DNA of 64,000 bases from Liolophura sinensis (Eukaryota > Mollusca > Polyplacophora > Chitonida > Chitonidae). A program made the translations under genes and the position numbers. The notes beneath the pieces were generated by a model. It searched no databases and was not told the origin of the DNA. It saw only the letters and a program-made list of their open reading frames with translations. Shown one piece after another: positions 37,134 through 48,012 of this stretch (the first letter of the stretch is position 1; every line of letters begins with the position of its first letter). The stretch lies in the NCBI RefSeq assembly GCF_032854445.1, contig NC_088295.1:21749385-21813384 (forward strand), written 5' to 3'.

Positions 37134-39812
37134 GTTGACTCGTTTGACAGCTGACTAAAAAGTGACCAACAATTGTTACGAAAAAGGACAATGATGTCAC
37201 TGGTACAATATAGTTTCCTACCCGCAGTCAAACATATACGATTCTTTTACCTGTAATTTTTGATTTTGTGTTTTTACATGTCTACTGGACAACCCATTCT
37301 AAAAGCCAGAACTCGAACAAAGGCATTATAGACTACTGAAGTTTTCGGATCTGTGTTACAAATATGCCTTTAACTCACCCAGAGAATTTTACCCACATTG
37401 CCACACAGCACCTTCCTGTTTACCTCTTTCTCATTAATTTGTCAGGGTAAGCTGGAAAGGAGTATGGCATGACCATCAAAATCCACAACAATCCGCGATA
37501 TCTTGTTGGATAGAACCCAAATCACATCAATAAATTATGAGTCACATTCATTTCTGTTACGTACCGTTTGTAATTTACCATAAATAAACTAAGTAAGGTA
37601 TAAATCTTATGAAATTAACACGTCTCACCTTCCACTTCAATGCTGTGTTATTCAGTGATCGGCTTTTCTGCTTTCAGGGGACTGTGCTTAGCTTTAGTTA
37701 ATTTTTTTTACTGTCTTTCAGTTCCACCCCAATTTTTTGTGGATCTTGTATTATATATCGAATTTAATCGATAAACATATGGAGTTTCTGAAGACTAAGA
37801 TGAGAAATCTTAGGACTATAAAATTATATATGTTGTTGTTGTTCCTATTTCTGTAAGCGAAACCCAGAGTTTGTGTGAATACTGTCAGATTGTCATATAT
37901 CTACAAGAACGTATAGTACTACTTGCCTCCACCTTTGCTCCGATAGTTTGATGTCACTACATTGGAATCATACTAGCCCGAGATCTCGATCAAAGGGTCA
38001 CTTAGCCCGAGAGCTTTGATTCCGGTATGATGCTTACAAAGAGATACCTCCTCGTTTAATCCCAATGCATGCACGTTAGATTCGCCCTGAATACAAATGA
38101 AGCACGGCAATTCTGAAAGCTAAAATATTTACATACATTTTGCCAGAATCGCTACTTGCCTTTACATCACCATTTTCCTGTAAATTTTAGCCTAAGCCGA
38201 AAATAGGCTCATATTTAGTAGGTCGCCATGTGCTGCCATGTTTTTAAAATCTGGTTGAGGGAGGCGCGCATACGAAGCATTGTATGACCTTTCAGTGAAA
38301 CTTATAATGGAACGGATGCCTAAGATAACCCCCCTTTTTTTACTGCAAACTTTGACAGTTCACACAAACTGTAGTTTTCAGTCAGTTGCAAATTCATGTC
38401 CCTGCAGGCACATGGCTTTTTGTCTGTCAGAACTGACAGCCAGTTGATCAAAACATAGGGACATCCTGAAAGGTCAGTCATGCATGTGCGAGGAGCAACA
38501 ACCTGATTTATTAGGTCGCAATGTTGACATCTGTGAATTATCTTGGATTTGCTGGTTGTAAAGGCTACAGAATGTGGGGAAAATTGGCCGAGGAACAGAT
38601 AATGTCTTGGTGAACATAATTTAGTGGAGTTTTGCCCAGTTAATGCATGTATTGTTCATTTTGCATGGGTTTTTGTAGCGCGGACTTTCTCTGCGCTAGG
38701 CTGTTTTTAAATGCCAACATTTAACCTGGAAGACTCAACTGTGATCTACACCTAACCTCATATTAAAAGATCACAGCCGAGATCTTTTGCTAGAGCCATA
38801 CGAGATTCCATAGGCTTTTCTTTTGAGTAGTGCTAGAGTTTTGCTGATGGGCACCTCAGGCACAAGTTACCATTTTTCTCCCGCAAAAGCACAGACCTGC
38901 ACATACATGTGCGCTGCAATTTTAATGACATCACCTGTATTCCCTAACAACCTGCTGGCCTTGAAGATTATCGCCCCATGTTACAGTTAAAATGATACAA
39001 ACCTGTAATGGTGTCTGTGGTGTAAATTATGTCGCCTCCCCTATGTGGAGAGTTCGCATCAAAAGTGCACTTCTGCCACCTCAGTTCATTGTGAAGCCTA
39101 CAACTGCTGTAATATTTTACAGATACTAGTGTACATATAGATGCAAAAAAACAACCATAAAACTACTACACCTGTGTCGTTCATTTCTGCAAAATTTTAA
39201 ATGGGGCCAGTTGCTACGTAAGTGTGAAAGTCACATATCATGGTTAATATGATGGACGTGGTTGCCATTACAGTGTAGTTTTGTTTTAAGTTGGGGCGAT
39301 GATCTTTGAGACGGTAGGATGCTTAGGAATAAAGGTGAAGCTGCCGAAACTGCGTGCAGGTCTGTACTTGGGCACAAGAGCTGACAAATGTCTTGAGATG
39401 CGTGGTAGCGGAACCCTGGCACTACTCCAAGAGAAGTGTAAGGTAGATCGTATAACTCTATCGTCATGGCATTAAACTATCGGAGTGAAGGTGATGTCAC
39501 GTATGACACGTCACTTGAAATGGAAAACCAAAATTCTGTTTGTATGATGCATAATGTGAATATAGCCAAAAAAATAGAACAGTCATCACTTTTTCTTTGT
39601 TCAATTCTTTGTGAAAAAAAATAGCATTGCCTGACACTTATTTAGACATGAGTCATGGGATGACATCAGGCTGAAAACCATCACAAGAAATGCCAAGATG
39701 AACGAGCACAGACTTATCACCCTCTCTTTGTTTAAATACATGGGCCTCTTCATGGATTATATAAGTTAGTCAGCGTGTATGTTTTAGTATTGAGCAGATC
39801 TTGTATTTACAG
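37134..39812. promoter_or_regulatory. Divergent intergenic region between VTI1A (-) and RPL34 (+)
   Basis: No coding exon is seen here. It must hold the VTI1A promoter and the RPL34 promoter with its untranslated first exon. One candidate for the latter is the pyrimidine-rich CCTTCCTGTTTACCTCTTTC at 37411-37430, followed by a donor (CAGG|GTAAGC, about 37446). It resembles a 5' TOP tract but is unproven. No clear repeats occur apart from AT-rich tracts. Confidence 0.35.
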
Positions 39813-41885
39813 ATGGCCCAGCGACTGACATTCCGTCGTCGTCTCTCCTACAACACAAAGTCCAACCGCCGGAAGGTGTAAGTACTTCCTCATCCCTCAG
39901 GGGCTTTCCCTAGGGTGCAGATTCCTGTCCTACTGTGTTTTGATTCCAGGACAACGAAAGTAGCTAATTCTGATTGGTCAATCCTGTCTCAGACTTTTAA
40001 TGTAGTAATTTGCAATGTTGTAGCAGAGCCTTGATGAGCCAGCCTATTTTGACACATCACTGATCAGCGAGAGATCATTGCTGCTGATCTTGGTGTTTGC
40101 CTTATTGGTTACTAAACTTTCAAAAAGACAAATCGGACAGTATATGCGGGGAACAGTCTAAGTTAGAAATATACTGTTTGAACTGAAAATAATACATTTA
40201 AAGAATACGTTATACATGTTATAAACAATTTCCATTGTTATTACTATATGTACATGTTATATGTACCAATTACTGATAAACATTTGTATTGTAGTCGGTT
40301 TTTAGCATGTGTTTGTCTTGATCTCCTTATGTCAAGAATTTATTATTAGTATGAAGGTCTTCAAAACGATTTTTATTAACATTTTGCTTTTTTCTTTTCT
40401 TTTCAGATCAAAAACACCAGGTATGTTATGTAATGAATTACTTTTTTGATTGTGTAAAATGGAGGAAACCTTTACTATCTTCATCATGCAAAGTTTGAAT
40501 TTAATCAGAGATATGTGGTGTACATGTGTTTGTACAGGTTTGAAATTTTGATACTGATTAATAATGTTCTTAATTTGTTCAGGTGGTAAATTGGTATATC
40601 TGTACAAGAAGAAACTTGGAAAAATACCAGTTTGTGGAGAATGCAAGATCAAATTGCATGGGGTAAATACATTTAGCTGACATTTACATTTGTAGTTTGC
40701 AACAGATTTGCCTTCCCCTTCTATAACTTGCATGGGTGTAACACTACTTGTCATCAAAACATGAAGTGACATCTAGTGATAAACTGAGTTATCTTCCTTA
40801 GACTCCAGTTTTGCTTTATAATAAAGGACATGTAGTTTTCATCTGTTACATCAATAAAATATACGATTCAAAAAGAACAAAATGCTTAAAGTCTTTCTAT
40901 CACCTATTGATATTTTGTATGTTGCAAATGTGTTTTAGGAAATTCATCTAGTGTCTTGAGTGTGAGTGGGTAGTGTGTGCATTTCAAACTGCTGCTGGTG
41001 ATTTGTCTCGTAGCTGACAATTTGCCTTTATTTCTTCCTTGCCATGGAACCTGTCCACTGGTCAATAAGTGGAATATTTTCGATAACTTTGCGAAGTAAA
41101 GAACAAATTTAAATGAATGACAGTTGGCTTGCAGATGTAAATTACTAAGGTATGTGTACAGTGAATTGCCATGGACATGAATTTAAGACCCATGCTATCA
41201 AATGTCTTACAGATGTTGGCTTATTTTTGAAATGTCCTCCATTGATACATGAATCATTCAAGTTGCTCATCTTAGCCAAAAAATTCACAGTTATGTTCAT
41301 CATGATACGATTGAATTTTTTTGATGCGGCAGATTCATTCAAATGCAGTGGTAACTGCGATAGTGGACTAATTGTGATTTTGTCTGTGTCCCCTAGATTA
41401 CTCCAGCCCGCCCCAAGAAGCTGATGTCCATGTCTAAACGTTTGAAGACTGTTAGTAGGACATATGGAGGCTCCAGGTGTCATCAGTGTGTGCGATCCAG
41501 GTGAGGGATGGTCATGTTTGGTATAAAATCTTTTATTTTAAATTGGCAAATGAGATAAAGTAAGATAAAGTTAACTTTTCACCTCAGATTTTATTGCCTC
41601 TTTATGTTGAAGAAAATGTACACATTTGCTGCTTTGTAGCAAATCCTGTGTAGTGTAATATGTATATAATATGTATTCTGTTAGGATGTATTAGAATATA
41701 ACGTGTATGATAATTGAGGTAATGATTCACTCTATGGAATGTATTTATGATTGGTGAGACAATGATTAAAATTTCTAAAACATGTTCTTGTCGTTTTCAG
41801 AATTGTCCGAGCTTTTCTCATTGAGGAACAGAAGATCGTTGTGAGAGTGTTGAAGGCACAAGAAGCAGCCAGCAAGGCGAAATAA
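39813..41885 (+). CDS. RPL34: 60S ribosomal protein L34 (eL34), 5 coding exons, complete
   Basis: This is a protein of the large ribosomal subunit. Coding exons are 39813-39877, 40407-40420, 40583-40662, 41397-41500 and 41801-41885. All introns are GT-AG and phases join to 115 aa. The start MAQRLTFRRRLSYNTKSN and the end FLIEEQKIVV...KVLKAQ-type tail are diagnostic. Two CxxC pairs (CGEC in exon 3, CHQC in exon 4) form the zinc ribbon. The second coding exon is only 14 nt. An AG lies directly before the ATG (TTTACAG|ATG), so at least one non-coding first exon lies upstream, as is common for ribosomal protein genes. Polyadenylation signals AATAAA lie at 41898-41903 and 41998-42003. Confidence 0.97.
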
Positions 41886-41897
41886 ATATGGGCTATA

Positions 41898-42003
41898 AAT
41901 AAATGTTACCAGTAACGGGAGACTTGGCTGTTTGGCTTTTATATCCTTATTGTGGTTTGTGTGTTACTCCTGTGTTGTGTTGAGCCATTGGCAGATAAAT
42001 AAA
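41898..42003 (+). terminator. RPL34 polyadenylation signals
   Basis: Two AATAAA hexamers, at 41898-41903 and 41998-42003, lie 13 and 113 bp after the stop. The first would give a very short 3' UTR, as is usual for ribosomal protein mRNAs. Confidence 0.5.
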
Positions 42004-42985
42004 CCAGGAAGTTTGAAGGCTGTTGGTTTTCTCCAGACCTGGGTAGTCTTTGTTGATGTTCTGTGGGAAGAAGTGATATTAGATCATATTCAACCTTCTT
42101 GAATGAAGTTTAGCGCGGCAAAGCGAGTAGTTTTCAGCCTTACTGTACCCATAGACTTCATCTGAAAAGATGGCTGATTTGCAAAGTGGTAAGGTGGTAA
42201 GGTACACGAAGGCAGGCCTTGGACGAGAAATCAGATTCTTTTCCAGGGAATCTTCATGACAATAAGTGGTCAGTCATGTTTTCTGGGGTCATTTACACAG
42301 TCTAAGACCACTTGCATATCACTAATGTTGTGTGCAAAGTTGTATGTCACCTGTGGGAAAGTGACTTAGCACAGGTCAGTGGTTTGGCCCAGGCACACGT
42401 GTTTCCTTCACCAGCAGTCTTTAAGAAAAAATTATAGAAACAAGTCAACACTCACTCATAAGTGACTACTGGATATATAGCGTGCTATGTCATGAGCGGT
42501 GTTTTTGTCATGTTCAGTGAGGCTACGCTATCTGTCGACTTCAGGATCATCCCGCTACAAGGAAACACCATGATATATCAGGGAAATGATGTCAAAATAG
42601 AGGTGTCACTTCAAAGACATAACAAACATACAGTTTGCTGTTCAATCCTACATATATATTGGGCTAGTATGACCATACATCTCTGTGATGATCATTCCAA
42701 TTTACCGGTACCTGATATCCTGATTAAAGTCTCTAAGGGAGCCAGGATCCGTGGTCGGCAATGTGCCTGATGGACTGGACAGCGTATTGACCTTAAACAC
42801 GCTGTTGGATATTTTTATGTAAGATTACCAGACAACATTTTCATTATGTACAGTTAAATGTAATCATTGTTTGATGCACTACTCGAGATTCACACTTTTC
42901 TTCATACCGGTAGGCCCTACATGTAATTCGGTTAAAGAAAACAATTTATTTTCAGCTAGGTTATTGCATATCTCCGCAAAAACAG
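42004..42985. other. RPL34 downstream region, no gene recognised
   Basis: No exon with recognisable similarity. A start-like AAGATGGCTGATTTGCAAAG with a GTAAGG donor near 42170 stands alone. Confidence 0.5.
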
Positions 42986-43014
42986 CTGGCTCAGTTGGTT
43001 AGCGGGCTAGCAGT
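42986..43014 (+). repeat. Isolated tRNA-like SINE head
   Basis: GGCTCAGTTGGTTAGCGGGC matches the 5' A-box region of the SINE. The body is absent. Confidence 0.55.
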
Positions 43015-43190
43015 ATCATCGCGAAATTTTCCTGAAATCATTGTGAATATTAGGTCTCTTAAAGAACAATGTTCTGAATTAAGAAACAATACCCACGATC
43101 CCTTGCGGCTTGTAGGAATAAGAAAGATCCCGTTTTCACGTCTGTGGGAGTGGAAGGATGAACTGTTGCTTCTGAAAGCTATTTGAAACA

Positions 43191-44152
43191 GTCGTATGTA
43201 CTCATCTAACATCGCCAATGATTCTAATACAAACTTTCATTGGACAGTTTCACAGAAGATTGCATGTGCGTTTAGATATGTAGATGTCGCATGGCGTATG
43301 TCAAATCAAGACCATCCTTGCTAGGAACGGTAACTGTAATTTACGTTATACTTTTTTTTATTTCATCGCAAAGTTTTTTCCCTTTAGTTCATTTCAGGAA
43401 AAGATAACTCTATCTGTCAAATAAAATGAAATGATTGTGAGCGGGTAGCTTCCCCTTATTTAGTTAACCAGGATATCGTCTTTTGACGAAACTCCAATAA
43501 GACAGTCGTATGTACTCATCTAACGTCGCTAATGATTCTAATCCAAACTTTCATTGGACAATTTCACTGAGGATCGTATGGAACCGTGCGTTTAGGTATA
43601 TGGACGTCACATCGCTAATGTTAAATTTGGGACTATTATATAATAATCAAGGCCATCCTGCTAAGAACGGTAACTGTAATATACGTTATACTTTTTTAAT
43701 TTCATCGCAAAGTTTTCTCCCTTTAGTACATTTCAGGAAAAGATAACTCTGTCAAATAAAATGAATTGATTGTTGAGCAGTTAGCTTCCCCTTATTTAGT
43801 TAACCAGGATATCGTCTTTTGACGAAACTCCAATAAGACAGTCGTATGTACTCATCTAACGTCGCTAATGATTCTAATCAAAACTTTCATTGGACAATTT
43901 CACTGAAGATCGTATGGAACCGTGCGTTTAGGTATATGGACGTCACATCGCTAATGTTAAATCAACGTCATCCTGCTAAGAACGGTAACGGTAATTTATG
44001 TTATATTTTTTTTATTTCATCGCAAAATTTTCTCCCTTTAGTTCATTTCAGGAAAAGATAACTCTTCTATCAAATAAAGTGAAATGGGTGTGAGCGGGTA
44101 GTTTCCCCTTATTTAGTTAACCACTATATATCGTCTTATGTCGACACTCCAC
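43191..44152. repeat. Three tandem copies of a 313-337-bp unit
   Basis: Copies start at 43191, 43504 and 43841 with GTCGTATGTACTCATCTAAC. Each includes TTATTTAGTTAACCAGGATA-like sequence near its end; the third ends at about 44152, just before a SINE. Similar open frames of about 70-78 residues in copies 2 and 3 contain stops in copy 1, so I do not call them genes. Confidence 0.93.
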
Positions 44153-44168
44153 GCAAGCGAAGAAAAGA

Positions 44169-44421
44169 TTTGATTTTGATTGGTGTTTTACGCCGTACTC
44201 AAGAATATTTCACTTATACGACGGCGGCCAGCATTATGGTGGGTGAAAACCGGGTACAGCCCGGGGGAAACCCACGACGATCCGCAGGTTGCTGGCAGAC
44301 CTTCCCACGTACGGCCGGAGAGGAAGCCAACATGAGCTGGTCTTGAACTCACAGCGACCGCATTGGTGAGAGGCTTCTGGGTCACTACGCTGCGCTAGCG
44401 TGCTAACCGACTGAGGCCCCC
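44169..44421 (-). mobile_element. SINE copy, full length (best reference copy in the window)
   Basis: The minus strand reads from GGGGGCCTCAGTCGGTTAGC (A box) through GTGAGTTCAAGACCAGC (B box), the CTCTCCGGCCGTACG body and the conserved TATAAGTGAAATATTCTTGA to CACCAATCAAAATCAAA. Length is about 250 bp. Confidence 0.92.
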
Positions 44422-44787
44422 GAAGAAAAGAAAAGAAAGGCAGACTGCTTTTGCTTTAACTGAATTATAAGATCTTGCTTATTTCACTCTTGTAATATAA
44501 GTTGTAATATATTTATTGAGTAAAGTAAATGACCCTCTGATTATATGTTTGTGAGCTGGAGGCGTAACTTCACTTTTGAAAGAGGCTATATCCAGAACAA
44601 AAATATAAATATAAACATGAGCAAAAATCAGGGTAAATCCTGCAAATCCAGTCGAAATTTTTGTATTATTAGTTGAGTATATGAGTATATACTTCCCAAA
44701 TAATTACCTTTCACAAAATGTCAGCCTGTCTGTCCTCATGTTATTGTTCAAAATTGGTAATAAAGTTCATAAATTTACTTATAAAAA

Positions 44788-44830
44788 TTACGCCGTACCG
44801 GTACTTAAGAATATTTCACTATACGACGGC
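44788..44830 (-). mobile_element. SINE tail remnant
   Basis: TACGCCGTACCGGTACTTAA followed by GAATATTTCACTATACGACG. Confidence 0.65.
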
Positions 44831-45788
44831 ATCTCCTAAAATTTAAAAAGTAGGTCGCATTATATTGTTTTTAAACTTTAAAATGAAGGTAGTCACTCTA
44901 ACGCTTCCGGTATAAAAACATGTAGTATAGGTGCGGGTCAGATATTTACCGAAAGGCAATAATTTCAGCTATTCTTGGAAAATACAGAAAATTTGATTTT
45001 CACAATTTTTGTGTGTGTGTTTTTTAAATTTTTATTTTAGCCTATAGCCACTTCAACTTTATTTTAGTTGCAGTAGGCCTATATCACGATGATGTCTCAA
45101 TGCCGATCCATCTGTATAGCATTTTATTTTAAGGGAAAGATTCTTAGACCTCGTATGATTCCTGGTTTGTGAGCTATGCCTATCTCTTTGTTTTACAAAC
45201 ACAACCAATAGGAAACTACGCAGAAACACGTAACTACAGAAAGGAAAAAAAGTCGATTGGGGACCAACGTCTTGTAGCTGGGCACCTTTTTCATCCCCGT
45301 CCAATATCCTGATTTATCGTGTCAAACTTTAATCTGATCTGGGATTAATATACCTTTCTATTCTAGTTCAATCTCGGCGCAATATAATACATGTTACAAT
45401 ACAGTAAACAAGACTAACTGACAAAAAAAGTAAATGTTTGAAAATATTACACCTTAAAAATATTTTGCATACTTTCGAAATATAGACACACGGGCGTCAA
45501 AATTTCACATCTGAAATATCAACATTGAATCAATGTCACCCAACAAAGAACCATAACTTTCTTACACTTTTAATACAATTGAAAATTTATTTATTAAATA
45601 TCAAGAAATGACTATTATTACGGATATATGTTTTCCGCCACGTTTGTGAAAGAATATAGTACTGTGTCACTAGAACGGGAATTGTTTTAGCAAGCAAGCT
45701 GACAAAACTGAAGGACGACCTTTTCTTTGGATTAGAAGTCGAAACATTTTGGAACAACAGATCGCCCTTCAGTATTAAAACTCATCCT

Positions 45789-46516
45789 CTGCAACGCCCT
45801 GCGCATTGCACTCTATGTGAAACTCTAGTTCTATACAACGCCATGCGCATTGCACTCTATGTGAAACTTTAGTTCTATACAACGCCATGCGCATTGCGCG
45901 CTACGTGAAACTTAGTTCTCTACAGCGCCATGCGCATTGCACTCTATGTGAAACTTTAGTTCTATACAACGCCATGCGCATTGCGCTCTACGTGAAACTT
46001 AGTTCTCTACAACGCCATGCGCATTGCACTCTATGTGAAACTTTAGTTCTATACAACGCCATGCGCATTGCGCGCAACGTGAAACTTTAGTTCTATACAA
46101 CGCCATGCGAATTGCGCTCTACGTGAAACTTAGTTCTCTACAACGCCATGCGCATTGCGCTCTACGTGAAACTTTAGTTCTCTACAGCGCCATGCGCATT
46201 GCGCTCTACGTGAAACTTAGTTCTCTACAACGCCATGCGCATTGCGCTCTACGTGAAACTTAGTTCTCTACAACGCCATGCGCATTGCGCTCTACGTGAA
46301 ACTTAGTTCTCTACAACGCCATGCGCGTTGCGCTCTACGTGAAACTTTAGTTCTATACAACGCCATGCGCGTGGCGCTCTACGTGAAACTTAGTTCTACA
46401 CAGCGCCATGCGCATTGCGCTCTATGTGAAACTTAGTTCTCTACAACGCCATGCGCATTGCGCTCTACGTGAAACTTTAGTTCTCTACAGCGCCATGCGC
46501 ATTGCGCTCTACGTGT
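45789..46516. repeat. 43/44-bp minisatellite, about 17 copies
   Basis: Unit: CAACGCCATGCGCATTGCGC, then TCTACGTGAAACTTAGTTCTCTA. Each unit carries the 8-bp palindrome ATGCGCAT and usually ACGTGAAAC. It is CpG-rich compared with its surroundings. Confidence 0.95.
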
Positions 46517-46589
46517 TGGGAATGGTTTAATCTGCATAGGGGAAAAGTCGAGCCGGAAATTAAAATTAACTGGCGTCATAGAAGTTACC

Positions 46590-46690
46590 CTCAAGCATTC
46601 TATGTACATGCTGGTACACGTGCAACTAAACCCTCAAGCACAGCACGTGTATGGCGGTACACGTGTAACTAAACCCTCAAGCACGACGTG
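46590..46690. repeat. Short tandem repeat with ACACGTG
   Basis: GGTACACGTGCAACTAAACC and GGTACACGTGTAACTAAACC, each followed by CTCAAGCAC, are two copies about 47 bp apart. Confidence 0.75.
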
Positions 46691-46908
46691 TGTCTTCAGC
46701 TTCCCCTGTGCATGTGTAATTCATTGTACATGTACCAGTTATTTACATGCGTTCTTGCCTGGTGTTGACGTCATGTGTTGTAACGGACTTTCCATCACGT
46801 GATTACCGCTGATGCGCATCCTGTGTTGTGACCAAGTGTTTACATCATGTGTTCTTGTACTCAGTGTTTACATCATGTGTTCTTGTACTCAGTGTTTACA
46901 TCGCGTGT

Positions 46909-47036
46909 AACGTGCGGATGGTCGTGAGTTCCCCCGGACTCTGCCCGCTTTCCACCCACTATAATGGTGGCCGCCATCGTATAAGTGAAATATTCTTCAG
47001 TACGGCGTCAAACACCAATCAAATAAATAAATACAT
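46909..47036 (+). mobile_element. SINE copy, 5' truncated, inserted in a short minisatellite
   Basis: Runs from GTGCGGATGGTCGTGAGTTC to AATAAATAAATA. Flanks ACATCGCGTGTA and ACATCGTGTA look like an imperfect target-site duplication. The same TTGTACTCAGTGTTTACATC-type repeat lies on both sides. Confidence 0.85.
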
Positions 47037-47540
47037 CGTGTATTGTTACGAACTGTTTAAATGGTGTGTTCTTGAACTCAGTGTTTACAGTGTGCTGTTA
47101 CCAAATGTCTTCATCATGTCTTCTTGAACTCAATGTTTAGGGAGAGGTGTTACCAGATTTGTGCAGCAACTGTTGTTACCAGGTATTTCAATTTATGAGA
47201 GTGTTTCCAGTTTTTAAATTGTGTGGTAATAACATTTGAGTCGACCATGAGTTGTTACGAACATAACTAAATTGTGTGCATCGGGTAGCTCATTCTCTGT
47301 GTCTAGTCTGTTTATATCTGTTGTGACTAATGCGGCCATAAATACACAAGAAGGTTGTCAATTCTGATATCACTTCGGTCAGGGCAACATGGCTAGGATT
47401 GATACCCAGATATAAAGAACTATATTAAACTGTACACTTGATCATTATAATGTAACATAGCGTTGAGCTAATCGCAACATTTTTTATTCATGACTTCCTG
47501 TTTTGGCAGGAGATGAAGGACAATTACTTGTCAGATTGTA

Positions 47541-47567
47541 GGGTGACCAACCCGGTTATCGGCCACC
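47541..47567 (+). repeat. Left terminal inverted repeat of the pogo-like element
   Basis: 27 bp starting GGGTGACCAACCC and ending TATCGGCCACC, preceded by TA. It pairs with 51465-51491 in reverse complement with four mismatches. Confidence 0.9.
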
Positions 47568-48012
47568 TAACTAGTCGAGCAGCTTTGCGGCGATCTATAC
47601 GTGACGCACGTCGACAGACCTTATATGCACAAGGATTTATAGAAGAACAATTACCTGCTTTTTAAGTTTGACAACAATATTTTCGTCAAAATTCAACATA
47701 ACAAACAAAAACATGAAATTTGCATGAAGCATGCACTTTTTTAAGTAATCGGCCAAGTAATTTGCAATTTCGGCCAGACCACGTCGGGCCATCGGCCCCC
47801 TGGCCGATTATACATATGCACCATCGTATGACTGGCCACGCCACATTTTCCTTTGTTTGGAGTAAGACATAGATTCCTAATTAATCTTATTGACAAGAAA
47901 ACGAGAATTCTGATAGACGAGCAGTTTTTTTTTTCTTAAAAACAAACAGGAGAACTTTCAACAAATAAACATCGATTTGGTATCGGCACGGTTTGAAGGT
48001 AATAACGTGATC

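Noticed and set aside
42171-42190. Possible first exon MADLQS with a GTAAGG donor
   Set aside because: No partner exon was found downstream in a matching phase before the repeat-rich region.
45789-46516. CRISPR-like or coding array
   Set aside because: The 43/44-bp units are contiguous without spacers. Frames are repeat-driven.
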